This document shows, one piece after another, positions 1-7,894 of a DNA stretch of 32,950 nt. Numbering within the stretch: position 1 is the stretch's first letter; every line of letters starts with the position of its first letter. The stretch is from NCBI GenBank assembly GCA_902826865.1, contig CADEGN010000050.1:1-32950 (forward strand), in the 5' to 3' direction. The DNA is from an uncultured Myxococcales bacterium. GTDB lineage: Bacteria; Myxococcota_A; Polyangia; Nannocystales; Nannocystaceae. Made by a program: the position numbers and the translations under genes. The notes beneath the pieces were generated by a model. The model saw only the letters and a program-made list of their open reading frames with translations, was not told the DNA's origin and ran no database searches.

Positions 1-1317
1 CCGTCCCCGGGCTCGGAAACGCCGACAGCGCGCGGTCCCTCGGCCGCCGGCGGCATGACCTCTACGGGCGACACAACCGCCACGACCGGCCCGAGCGAAG
101 GGTCGAGCACCAGCGGAGCCGCTTCCACCTCCGCCGTCACCGACGGGTCCGCGGCCGGCACGCTCGACGTAGCCGGCGGGAGCGGCGGTTCGTTCTGCGG
201 AGACGGCGTTCCCGACCCGGGCGAACAATGCGACGACGGCAACCCCAACGATGCCGACGCCTGCAGCAACGATTGCGTCGCGGCGTGCGGGGTCATGTGG
301 CAGCGCGACCTGCCAGCTGACTCCGCGATCGATGCGGCGGTCGGGGACATGACGATCGCGGTGCTCGTTCAGGCAGCCGCGACGCCGCAGGTTATCGCGA
401 CGGACGACGCCGGCGTCGTCGCGTGGACGCACTCCGGTCCGCCGGGAACCTCTGGCCGCGCCCTCGCCGTCGGGAGCGACGGTACGGTCGCCCTGGCAAC
501 CGATAACGGCGGCGGCATGACGATCGCGCTGCTCGAGCCAGACGGGACACCGCGATGGTCTGCGTTCGAGATCCAGCGCCGCGCGGGCGGCATCGCGATC
601 GCACCGAACGGGGCGGTCATTGTCGTCGGCAATGCCCCCTCGATCGCGGCGGGTCGCCAGGCGTCCGTACACGCCTACGATTCGGACGGCGTCCACCTCT
701 GGGAAGTCTTCGACAGTGGTGGCGATCCCGATCTCGACGATCTCGCGTGGCGGGCCGTGGTCGACTCCGCTGGCGATATCCACGTGGGCATCGCCCGCGA
801 CGACGTCGGCTCCGGGATCGCGGCCGCCCTGGTCGTGCTCCGACTCGATAGCACCGGGGCAATCCTCGACACGACCGATCCGATTCCTGCGGGCGCAGGC
901 CCTTGGCGAGGACTGGACCTCGTCTCGCTCCCCAGCGATCAGGTACTCGTGCTCGCCAGTAGCCCAAGCGATGGTGCCTGGTCGCTCACCTGGATCGATG
1001 GTGGCGGCACGATCACAGCTCGCCACGACGCCGCGGACTTTGGCTTGGCACAACTGCGCGATCCCACCGGCATCGGCACCGACGCCGTCGGCATCGTCGG
1101 GCTAGCAGGCCTGCGCGATCCGGGCGGGAGCGAACGTGTGTTCCACGCGCGCGTCGACGAGACCAGCGCGGTCCACTGCGATCTCTCCCTGGGCGGCTCC
1201 GACGGGCTCATCAGGCCGGCGGGGATCGACGTCGATGCCTTCGGCGATGCCTACGTCACCGGTACCCGCGAGGACGGAAACGGGCCCGTGGCCTGGTTCG
1301 CGCGTTTCCGGTTCTGA
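1..1317 (+). CDS. Secreted/surface protein with Thr/Ser-rich linker, Cys-rich motif and propeller-like domain (5' truncated)
   Basis: The reading frame is open from the first base of the window, and the first ATG (55) lies inside a Thr/Ser/Gly/Ala-rich linker. The true start, and presumably a signal peptide or lipobox, therefore lies upstream. After the linker comes one myxobacterial Cys-rich motif (about 185-295) with the CGDG...P.EQCDDGN...DAC...C pattern, a short module common next to lipoprotein linkers in this group. The remaining roughly 340 residues have recurring short strands and motifs such as ATDDAGVVAW, AVGSDGTVALAT and DAFGDAYVTG, which look like the blades of a PQQ/SBBP-type beta-propeller. 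The protein is probably anchored outside the cell. No catalytic residues are recognisable, so the substrate or partner is unknown. It converges on the next gene, with a strong hairpin between them. Confidence 0.8.
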   Translation, partial: PSPGSETPTARGPSAAGGMTSTGDTTATTGPSEGSSTSGAASTSAVTDGSAAGTLDVAGGSGGSFCGDGVPDPGEQCDDGNPNDADACSNDCVAACGVMWQRDLPADSAIDAAVGDMTIAVLVQAAATPQVIATDDAGVVAWTHSGPPGTSGRALAVGSDGTVALATDNGGGMTIALLEPDGTPRWSAFEIQRRAGGIAIAPNGAVIVVGNAPSIAAGRQASVHAYDSDGVHLWEVFDSGGDPDLDDLAWRAVVDSAGDIHVGIARDDVGSGIAAALVVLRLDSTGAILDTTDPIPAGAGPWRGLDLVSLPSDQVLVLASSPSDGAWSLTWIDGGGTITARHDAADFGLAQLRDPTGIGTDAVGIVGLAGLRDPGGSERVFHARVDETSAVHCDLSLGGSDGLIRPAGIDVDAFGDAYVTGTREDGNGPVAWFARFRF

Positions 1318-1357
1318 CCGCGCCGGAGGTGTGCGCGCACGGCCGGCGCCCGAATCG

Positions 1358-1389
1358 GTGGCCGAGCCGCGTCGTTGCGGCCCGGCCAC
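1358..1389. terminator. Hairpin between two convergent genes, probable bidirectional terminator
   Basis: A near-perfect inverted repeat lies in the 82-bp gap between two converging stop codons. A 7-bp arm (gtggccg, 1358-1364) pairs with cggccac (1383-1389). After a single A/C mismatch, gccgc (1366-1370) pairs with gcggc (1377-1381) around a 6-nt loop. This makes 12 GC-rich base pairs. There is no T-tract on either side, so it is not a textbook intrinsic terminator; position and stem strength are the whole argument. Confidence 0.5.
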
Positions 1390-1399
1390 GCGGACGCAG

Positions 1400-3709
1400 C
1401 TAGAAGGCCTGGCAGCAACCCGTGAGGCAGAACTCGCCCTCCGGGCAGGGGTCCTGTCCGGCCTGGCCGCACAACGCCTGCCCATCGGCGCAGACCTGCA
1501 CGCCTCCGCACTCGGGCGGCAGCGGGCCGGGATTGCCGAAGCAGATCTCGCAGTCGGCACAGGTGTTGAGGCACGCGGGTACCTGCGTGCATGGATGGCA
1601 AAGCGCCGGATCATCGATGACATCGATCGAGCACGTCGACTCGCCGTTGCCGTCCACCTTGCTGCCGAGGTAGACGGTGACGGTCTCGTTGCCAAGGTCA
1701 ACCTCGCAGCACCCGAAGCAGTCGCAACCATTCGGGCTGAGCACCTCGCAGTACGATTCGCACTGCGCTGACTGGCTCATCAGTGCGTTCGTGCAGTCCA
1801 TGTTGCCCGCGTAGCCAGGAATGCCCGCATTCGGATCGTACTCGCAGGTCGTCGCGGATGGTTCGAGTGGGTCGCATTCGTGACTCCAGTAGCAGTCGTC
1901 GTTTCCAGATCCCGAGTTTCCATCGAAGTAGCAGTCATGCTTGCACGGCGCGTTGTCCTGACCAGGAATCAGGCCATCGAGCCCCGACTCGTTGTTCGAA
2001 CACGGACCGAAGCAGTTCGAATCGTTGTCATCGACGTCACAGTCGCCATCGTTGTCGACGCAGTCGCCGCACCCGTACAGGTGCCCGTCGCACATCGCGA
2101 TGGCGCAATCGCTGCCGCAGCCACCCAGCGCAACGCTGCACTCCTGCCCACACGGACAGAGATCGTCGTTGGGCGGGTGGATGCAGCCATTGAGCGTCTC
2201 GTCGCAGATGTCTGCCGTGCAGGCGATGCCATCACTGCCGCAGACGACCGGCGTGCCGGCCTGACAACCCGCGGTCAGATCACATGCCTCGGCGCCGTTG
2301 CAGAAGGTGCCGTCATCGCACGCAGCGTCCGACGGGAGGTAATTGCAGCCGAAGTTGGTGACGCAGACGTCCGTGGTGCACGCCACGCCATCGTCGCAGT
2401 TCAAGTCTGCACCGTCGACACAGCCGAGACCGACAGCACAGCTCTCCACGCCGTCGCACGGGTTGCCGTCGTTGCACAAGCCGTCGATGGGCGCATGCGC
2501 GCAGGTTCCCGGCTCTTCGCAGCTATCGACGGTGCAGGACAGCCCGTCGTCGCAGTCGATCGGCGTACCCGGGCTGCAGACAGATCCGCCGGGCCCGGCG
2601 ACGCACAGCTCGGCACCGTTGCAGGCGTTGCCGTCCTGACAGGTGCTTGCGTCTATACATGGGACACCGTCGATGCAACCTAGCATCGAGCAGAACTGGC
2701 CCGCGCCGCACGAGCCGTTGTCGAGGGTTGTCTCGCACATACCCGTGAGTTCATTGCAGGCGTCGACGGTGCACACGATGCCGTCGTCTCCGCAGTTGAC
2801 CGGATCGCCGGCGCCGCAACCCATGACTGTGTCGCAGACCTCGGCACCGTCGCAGACAACGTCGTTGTCGCATACGCTGTCGTCGGGTGCATGGACGCAA
2901 GCATCGGCATTCTCGTCGCAGGTATCCACCGTACAGGCCACCAAGTCGACGCACGTAAAGTCATCATCAGGTTGGCAGCCCAACGCAACGTCACAGGTCT
3001 CGGCGCCGTTGCAGAACGTTCCATCGTCGCACTGAGAGTCGTCCGCGACGAAAGCACAAGCGTCCGCGGTCTCGTCGCAGCTGTCGTCGGTGCAGTCGAT
3101 GTTGTCCGTGCAGTCGATCATCGCCCCGGCCTGACAGCCGAGCGCGGCGTCACACGTCTCCGCGCCGTTGCAGAACGTCCCGTCGTCGCAGTTCGAGTCG
3201 AGCGCGATCGCCACGCAGCTCGCCGTATCCTCGTCGCACGCATCGACGGTGCAGGCCACGCCGTCGTCACAGACGACCGGATCGCCGGCGACGCAGAATC
3301 CTCCCTCGCACGTCTCAACGCCGTTGCACGGCAAAAAGTCGTCGCACGCCGTGTTGTCTACGCACGCGATGCCACCGGTGTCCGCGCCCGTATCGGTCCC
3401 GGTGTCCGTCGCCGAACCCGTCTCGGTGCCTGAGCCTGTTTCGGTCTCAACCACGCCGGTATCGGTTGATCCCGCCCCGGTTGTGTCCGCGCCCGTCGAT
3501 CCACCCGCGGATCCCTCGACGCCGGATACAGTGCCCGCGGTGGTACCGGTACCATCCGCGCTGGTGTTCTGCATCGTGGTCGCCGCGGTAAGTGAACCGA
3601 TGCCTGAGCCCTCGGATTCGGTGGATGCCGCTTCACTGAGGTCGTTGTTGCACGCTGAGGCACAGAGGAAGATCGCGAGTGCAGCACGGGGCAACGTCCA
3701 ACGGGGCAT
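1400..3709 (-). CDS. Large Cys-rich repeat lipoprotein
   Basis: A predicted 769-residue surface lipoprotein. The start chosen (ATG 3709) gives MPRW followed by a hydrophobic stretch ending in CASAC, a signal peptide with a loose lipobox. An ATG at 3724 adds five residues; the frame opens farther upstream (3844), but that would bury the signal. After the lipid-anchor Cys comes a long Thr/Gly/Ser/Asp linker (about 3365-3620). Seven full repeats of about 52 residues follow, and a truncated one, each with the pattern [12 protein letters not shown]....GC...........C....CTVD.C.......C. The last ~220 residues are also Cys-rich but not repeated. The very high Cys and Asp content suggests a disulphide-stabilised, possibly Ca-binding, outer-surface stalk. 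No enzyme motif is seen. The role is unknown; adhesion or matrix is a guess from architecture. Confidence 0.85.
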   Translation of the reverse strand: MPRWTLPRAALAIFLCASACNNDLSEAASTESEGSGIGSLTAATTMQNTSADGTGTTAGTVSGVEGSAGGSTGADTTGAGSTDTGVVETETGSGTETGSATDTGTDTGADTGGIACVDNTACDDFLPCNGVETCEGGFCVAGDPVVCDDGVACTVDACDEDTASCVAIALDSNCDDGTFCNGAETCDAALGCQAGAMIDCTDNIDCTDDSCDETADACAFVADDSQCDDGTFCNGAETCDVALGCQPDDDFTCVDLVACTVDTCDENADACVHAPDDSVCDNDVVCDGAEVCDTVMGCGAGDPVNCGDDGIVCTVDACNELTGMCETTLDNGSCGAGQFCSMLGCIDGVPCIDASTCQDGNACNGAELCVAGPGGSVCSPGTPIDCDDGLSCTVDSCEEPGTCAHAPIDGLCNDGNPCDGVESCAVGLGCVDGADLNCDDGVACTTDVCVTNFGCNYLPSDAACDDGTFCNGAEACDLTAGCQAGTPVVCGSDGIACTADICDETLNGCIHPPNDDLCPCGQECSVALGGCGSDCAIAMCDGHLYGCGDCVDNDGDCDVDDNDSNCFGPCSNNESGLDGLIPGQDNAPCKHDCYFDGNSGSGNDDCYWSHECDPLEPSATTCEYDPNAGIPGYAGNMDCTNALMSQSAQCESYCEVLSPNGCDCFGCCEVDLGNETVTVYLGSKVDGNGESTCSIDVIDDPALCHPCTQVPACLNTCADCEICFGNPGPLPPECGGVQVCADGQALCGQAGQDPCPEGEFCLTGCCQAF
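2160..3352 (-). repeat. Tandem ~52-residue (~156-bp) Cys-rich coding repeats
   Basis: Seven full degenerate units inside the lipoprotein gene, each starting near a [15 protein letters not shown] motif, with one short unit interrupting units 4 and 5. Several units keep nearly identical starts ([14 protein letters not shown] occurs twice and a close variant a third time), suggesting expansion by unequal recombination. Confidence 0.8.
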
Positions 3710-4007
3710 CGCGCTATTGGACATTAACGGCCTGCACAATTCTAGGGGCGTCCATGTCGGTTCGCACAGGTTTTTCATCAATGTGTGTTCGGCCCTGAAC
3801 GGTACAGTGGACGCGTTCGGAACACGATAGACACAACTGCACACACGGCCGCTGCATCGCGAGTGTCACCTTCGTGGGATCCTCCTGCTCGGGTTGACAC
3901 CACGCGCACGCGATCCGTTACGCGGGGTGTTGCGCAACTCGTCGGTCTAGCCGCGCGCCTGATCGCCGCGGTGTCCGGCCGGAGACGATCGTGGCGGGCC
4001 AGGGACT

Positions 4008-4034
4008 TCGAACCGCGGCGGCGTCGCGGTTCGA
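4008..4034. promoter_or_regulatory. Perfect 10-bp inverted repeat in the divergent region upstream of kinase 1
   Basis: The arms are tcgaaccgcg (4008-4017) and its exact complement cgcggttcga (4025-4034), separated by 7 nt. It sits about 140 bp upstream of the first kinase gene, in the 463-bp region dividing it from the Cys-rich lipoprotein gene. No T-tract follows, so a terminator is unlikely. The symmetry fits an operator or an RNA hairpin. The rest of this region (3710-4172) contains only a TTGACA box at 3894-3899 without a convincing -10 partner, and no credible gene. Confidence 0.4.
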
Positions 4035-4160
4035 TGCGGGGCGAATGCGAGCGACGCCTGATCCCGCGCGCGCCGAGGCCTTCACGCTCAGCCTGCACAT
4101 GTCGCGCCCCTGACGCCTTTGAGCGGTCGTGTGGGATCGCGTCCGCGGGGCTGGATGCTT

Positions 4161-4166
4161 CATAAT
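4161..4166 (+). promoter_or_regulatory. Candidate -10 box (CATAAT) for kinase 1
   Basis: CATAAT differs from the consensus TATAAT at one base and ends 6 nt before the GTG start at 4173. A transcript would then begin at or next to the start codon, meaning a leaderless mRNA. No good -35 box is visible at 16-18 bp upstream. Confidence 0.35.
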
Positions 4167-4172
4167 GATCGG

Positions 4173-7100
4173 GTGCGCGACAGTGCCTCGACTCCGGGGC
4201 CGACCAACGACTCGGGGCCCAGAGGTGGCGACGGCGAGACGGTGCGGATGCCGGCGTCCGAGACCATCGAACCGGCGTTCGGCGTCGGCGCAATGGTGTC
4301 GCGCTACGTCACGCTCGAGGAGCTCGGCCACGGTGGCATGGGGCGAGTGGTGCGCGCTTACGATCCGAAGCTTCAGCGCGAGGTGGCACTTAAGGAGGTT
4401 CGCAGCGACGCCCTCGATGCGGCCGCAGCGCAACGGCTCGTCGCCGAGGCACGGGCGATGGCAAAGCTCTCTCATCCCAACGTCGTGGCCGTCTACGACG
4501 TCGAGCTCGTGTCGCCGACGCAGGTCGTCCTGGTGATGGAGTACGTCCCCGGTTCCACCCTCAAGGATTGGTTGGAGCGCCGACAGCGAAGCTGGCCCGA
4601 GGTGATCCGACTGTTTGCAGCCGCTGGTCGCGGCCTCGCCGCCGCCCACGAAGCGGGGTTGCTCCACCGCGACTTCAAGCCCGCAAACGTACTGGTGGCC
4701 GACCTCGACTCGGGGAACTCCACCACGGGCGCCGATCGGTGGATCGTCAAAGTCACGGACTTCGGGGTCGCCAAAGCCGCAGCGATCCGCGCTCCGCTCG
4801 AGGACGCCGCATCCAGCGAACGTTCCGTCGATGAGCTGACCAAAGTGGGTTCGGTGATGGGGACGCCGCGGTACATGGCGCCCGAGCAGCACCGTGGGCG
4901 CGAGCTGACCGCGGCGGCCGATCAGTACGCGTTTTGCCTCGCGCTCTGGGAGGGGCTCTTCGGCGAGTCGCCTTTCGGGGACACGTGGACCGTGGAAGCG
5001 AAGCAGGCCGGCCCTCGCCCGCGGCGGGCGGGCGAAATGCCGCGACCTATCCTCGATGCCTTGGCGCGTGGGCTCGCGCCGAGACCCGGGGATCGCTGGC
5101 CGTCGATGGCGGACCTAATCGTCGCACTCGAACGGGGCCCGGCCCGCAGGCGCTTCCGCGTTCTCGCCACCGCTGGAACCCTTGTCGCTTCGGGCCTCGG
5201 TTTTTTCGGGTACCAGTGGTGGACGCTGCAGCGAGCCCAGCGGTGCAGCGGGGCCCAGCAGCAGATCTCCGAGGTGTGGAGGGAGGACACACGCGCGCAG
5301 ATCCAGGCTGCGTTCGCCGCGATCGCCAAGCCCTACGCCGATCAGGCCCTCGCCCAAGCCGAGGAACAACTCGACGACTACGCCCAAGCCTGGGCCAAGA
5401 TGCACACCGACGCGTGCACGGCGACAACGATACGCGCGGAACAGTCCCCACAGCTGCTGGATCTGCGCATGGCATGCCTCCATCGCGCGGCGGTCGAATT
5501 GCGCTCGGTGATCGCGGTATTGGCGGATGCCGACGCGAAGGTGGTGCAGAAATCCCACGAGCTCACGAGCGGCCTGCCACCACTGGCAAGATGCGCCGAC
5601 ACCGATGCACTCGCGGCCGAGGTCGAGCCGCCGGATGATGCCGAGGCTGAACGGGTCGAAGCCGCGCGGGTCCGTTTGGCTGAGGCCGACGCGCGCAACA
5701 AGGCAGGTCGCTTTAGCGCAGCGAACGAGGCGTTGGAAGAGGCACGGGAACTGCTACACGGGGTCCGGTACGTGCCCGTCCAGGCCGAGATGGCGCTGAC
5801 CGAAGGCCACGTGAAGGAGCGGCTCGGTGACTACACCGCTGCGGAGGCGGCCCTAACGAATGCGATTCGCCTGACGGCGAAGCTGCGGCAGTCGACGATC
5901 ATGCGGGAAGCGTCACTCCGCTTGCTGGTGGTGCTAGGAGAGCGCCAGAAACGGATCGACGAGGCGCTGCGACTGCTCCCGCTGACCGAAGGACTCTCCG
6001 AAGGAGACCCTCGAGCGGAGGCGCGGTTGCGCAGCTCCCTCGCCATTGTCCTCTCCGCCCAAGCCAGGTACGCCGAAGCCGAGGCGTCGACGCGCGCCGC
6101 GATCGCGTTGCTCGAGGCAGAGTTCGGGCCTCGCAGCTCGGAAGTGGCGGGCTTGCATGCCAATCTCGCGACCACGCTCTACTATCAGGGGGACGCGGCC
6201 GGGGCGGCTGCGGAGTACAAGGTGGCGTTGGCGGTGTTGGAGACGACGCTGGGTCCCCACCACCCCTTCGTCGCTGGGACCCGAGGCAACCTGGCGAGCG
6301 CCCTCTTCGCCCAGGGCAACTACGCACTGGCGGAGGCCGAGCATCGGCGGGCTGTGGCCGTGATCGAGGCGGCGCTGGGACCCGATCACCCCCACACCGC
6401 CACCAGTCGAGACAACCTGGGGCTCGCGCTCGCCGCCCAGGGCGAGTACGCAGAAGCAGAAGCCGAGCATCGTGCCGCGCTCGTGATTCGCGAAGCGGCG
6501 CTCCGCACCGACCATCCCGACCTGGCACAGTCGCGTGACAATCTAGCGGGGGCCCTCTTCGCTCAGGGGATGCTCGCGGAGGCAGAGGCGGAACATCGCA
6601 AGGCGCTTGCGTCCTTGGAGGCATCGCTGGGCGCCGATCACCCCTCGACCGCAGCGTCACGCAATAACTTGGCGCGTGTGTTGTCCGCGCGTGGAAACTA
6701 CATCGAGGCGGAGGCGCACCACCGCAAGGCCATCGCCGCCCAGGAGAACTCACTTGGTGCTGATCACCCCGACGTCGCCCTTGCTCGCGACAACCTGGGG
6801 CTGGCGTTGTCCGCCCAGGGCAAGCTAGAGGCGGCCGAGGTGGAGCATCGCAGGGCATTGGCTGCCATCGAAGCCACGCAGGGTTCGGATCATCCCGACA
6901 CCGCGGCGCTGCGCACCAGTCTCGCCCAGGTCCTTCTCAAACTCGTCCGGCCCGCTGAGGCGTTACCGCTGGCTGAACTCGCGTGGTCACGTCAGCAGCG
7001 CGACGACACGGTTCCGCCGCTGCAGCGAGCGCACACCGGCTTCGTGCTCGCGCAAGCTCTGTGGCAGGCGGCCGCGGCCCCGAACGATCGGGCTCGCGCG

Positions 7101-7202
7101 CGGATCCTCGCCGAGTCTGCACTTCGAGCGTACGTGGCAGCCGGCGACGCGCACCGCGACGATGCCGAGCGGGTGAAGGCTTGGATCGCGTCCCCCTCTT
7201 AA
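4173..7202 (+). CDS. Membrane Ser/Thr protein kinase with extracytoplasmic TPR array (kinase 1)
   Basis: Hanks-type kinase of 1009 residues. The GTG at 4173 is chosen over the upstream ATG at 4119 because its N-terminus aligns with that of kinase 2 (STPG..NDS......GET..R.P). The kinase domain (about 45-320) has the Gly loop GHGGMG, Lys74 in VALK, the catalytic loop HRDFKPAN with Asp167, DFG at 196 and an APE motif. A single membrane span lies at about 329-350. Beyond it is a region with paired Cys residues (motifs RCSGAQ, MHTDAC, RMACLH, LARCAD), shared by all three paralogs, then seven 42-residue TPR units. Kinase inside and TPR outside is the expected topology, suggesting a signal- or protein-binding sensor. 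It is the first of three tandem paralogs; substrates are not deducible. Confidence 0.93.
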   Translation: MRDSASTPGPTNDSGPRGGDGETVRMPASETIEPAFGVGAMVSRYVTLEELGHGGMGRVVRAYDPKLQREVALKEVRSDALDAAAAQRLVAEARAMAKLSHPNVVAVYDVELVSPTQVVLVMEYVPGSTLKDWLERRQRSWPEVIRLFAAAGRGLAAAHEAGLLHRDFKPANVLVADLDSGNSTTGADRWIVKVTDFGVAKAAAIRAPLEDAASSERSVDELTKVGSVMGTPRYMAPEQHRGRELTAAADQYAFCLALWEGLFGESPFGDTWTVEAKQAGPRPRRAGEMPRPILDALARGLAPRPGDRWPSMADLIVALERGPARRRFRVLATAGTLVASGLGFFGYQWWTLQRAQRCSGAQQQISEVWREDTRAQIQAAFAAIAKPYADQALAQAEEQLDDYAQAWAKMHTDACTATTIRAEQSPQLLDLRMACLHRAAVELRSVIAVLADADAKVVQKSHELTSGLPPLARCADTDALAAEVEPPDDAEAERVEAARVRLAEADARNKAGRFSAANEALEEARELLHGVRYVPVQAEMALTEGHVKERLGDYTAAEAALTNAIRLTAKLRQSTIMREASLRLLVVLGERQKRIDEALRLLPLTEGLSEGDPRAEARLRSSLAIVLSAQARYAEAEASTRAAIALLEAEFGPRSSEVAGLHANLATTLYYQGDAAGAAAEYKVALAVLETTLGPHHPFVAGTRGNLASALFAQGNYALAEAEHRRAVAVIEAALGPDHPHTATSRDNLGLALAAQGEYAEAEAEHRAALVIREAALRTDHPDLAQSRDNLAGALFAQGMLAEAEAEHRKALASLEASLGADHPSTAASRNNLARVLSARGNYIEAEAHHRKAIAAQENSLGADHPDVALARDNLGLALSAQGKLEAAEVEHRRALAAIEATQGSDHPDTAALRTSLAQVLLKLVRPAEALPLAELAWSRQQRDDTVPPLQRAHTGFVLAQALWQAAAAPNDRARARILAESALRAYVAAGDAHRDDAERVKAWIASPS
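6060..6941 (+). repeat. Seven tandem 126-bp TPR-coding units in kinase 1
   Basis: Seven in-frame, gapless 42-codon units, each with the pattern QG.Y.EAEAEHR.AL...EA.LG.DHP..A..R.NL...L.A. This is the kinesin-light-chain type of TPR (TPR_10/TPR_12). The period is exact over 882 bp, so copy number can change without a frameshift. Confidence 0.9.
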
Positions 7203-7271
7203 GCAACCTGTGGCTGCGAGAGCATCGCGGAGCAGGCCCCCCGGGGAGGCAACGCGATCGTGGTGGAACTT

Positions 7272-7292
7272 GGCGTTGAGCGAGCTCACGCC
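7272..7292 (+). terminator. Weak hairpin after kinase 1
   Basis: ggcgt pairs with acgcc, then gag with ctc, across a one-base bulge and a short loop, about 70 nt past the kinase 1 stop. There is no T-tract. It may be a factor-dependent terminator or chance in GC-rich DNA. Confidence 0.2.
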
Positions 7293-7309
7293 AAAGATCG
7301 GCCGACCAC

Positions 7310-7840
7310 GTGCACGCGGAGACCAGCCGCCGCATCCCTCTCGTGCCCATGCTCTCCCAACTCGCACTGTTCGTCGCGCTCACAGCGCGAGCACAACCCT
7401 CCGAAGCCGCCCCCGAGGATCCCGCGTCGCCCTTCGCCGCGGCCGAGGGCACTGTGGTCGACCCCCCGGCGTCGGCACCGGCGCCAGTTCCCCCGTCTCC
7501 GGCAATCGTCCAGGTGGTCCCGTCGCGGGTGGAACGCTTGCTGTGGGAGCGCCGTGCCCAATGGTGGACAGCTCGCGACGAAAAGCTGCGCAAGATCACC
7601 GTCGGATTCGCGCTCACGACAATCCTCGCCGGCGGCGTCGGTGCCGGCTTGCTGGCCGCGCGCACGCAGGCCTCGAGCGTCGGCGCACTCCGGGCGCTGT
7701 CGGCGTTTGGAAGCCTCTTGAGCGCGGGGGCGGTCGTGTCACTCGTCGGCACCAGCGTCGGCGGCGTCACGTGGGGCAACCACCGCAACCACAAGGGCGA
7801 CTACGTAACCGACCGCGAGCTCATCGACGCGCCGATCTGA
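7310..7840 (+). CDS. Small secreted/membrane protein between kinases 1 and 2
   Basis: A protein of 176 residues (GTG start 7310); starts at GTG 7343 or ATG 7349 are possible. The longest start is preferred because it gives the hydrophobic signal (LSQLALFVALTARA) a basic RR n-region. After probable cleavage there is an Ala/Pro-rich stretch, then a basic segment (VERLLWERRAQWW, EKLRK). Two hydrophobic Gly/Ala segments follow, TVGFALTTILAGG and LLSAGAVVSLVGTSVGG, which may be membrane helices. No family is recognised. It lies on the same strand as the flanking kinases, 107 bp after kinase 1 and 54 bp before kinase 2, so it could be co-transcribed and act with their membrane parts; this is inference from position only. 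Confidence 0.7.
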   Translation: MHAETSRRIPLVPMLSQLALFVALTARAQPSEAAPEDPASPFAAAEGTVVDPPASAPAPVPPSPAIVQVVPSRVERLLWERRAQWWTARDEKLRKITVGFALTTILAGGVGAGLLAARTQASSVGALRALSAFGSLLSAGAVVSLVGTSVGGVTWGNHRNHKGDYVTDRELIDAPI

Positions 7841-7851
7841 CGGCAGGCATA

Positions 7852-7861
7852 TGTAGGGTCG
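7852..7861 (+). promoter_or_regulatory. tgtagggtcg element upstream of kinase 2
   Basis: The sequence gtagggtcg occurs 42 nt before the GTG of kinase 2 and again 41 nt before the GTG of kinase 3 (10901-10909), both preceded by cat or atat. TAGGGT has the TAnnnT form of a -10 box. Equal spacing in otherwise diverged leaders suggests a retained promoter or operator; no -35 box is apparent. Confidence 0.35.
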
Positions 7862-7894
7862 CATAGGCTGAGTCCGCCGAGCGACACTTGGTTC

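Noticed and set aside
1880..3433. Plus-strand open frames opposite the Cys-rich lipoprotein
   Set aside because: Composition follows the antisense of the Cys/Asp repeats, and no ribosome site or known domain is present.
3894..3922. TTGACA with a gttacg -10 upstream of kinase 1
   Set aside because: The -10 is poor, and the leader would be over 240 nt without a gene; CATAAT next to the start fits better.
3998..4040. tRNA-like piece on the minus strand (GGTTCGAAGTCC followed by CCGCCA)
   Set aside because: The T-arm stem does not pair, no anticodon arm or acceptor partner is found, and the match is explained by the inverted repeat at 4008-4034.
5899..6858. Long minus-strand open frames across the kinase genes
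   Set aside because: Arg/Pro-rich shadows of a high-GC coding strand, with no domain or start signals; the same holds for those across 9899-10900 and 13021-13368.
6060..6941. Regular direct repeats that might look like a CRISPR or satellite array
   Set aside because: The period is 126 bp, in frame and degenerate, and it codes for TPR helices.
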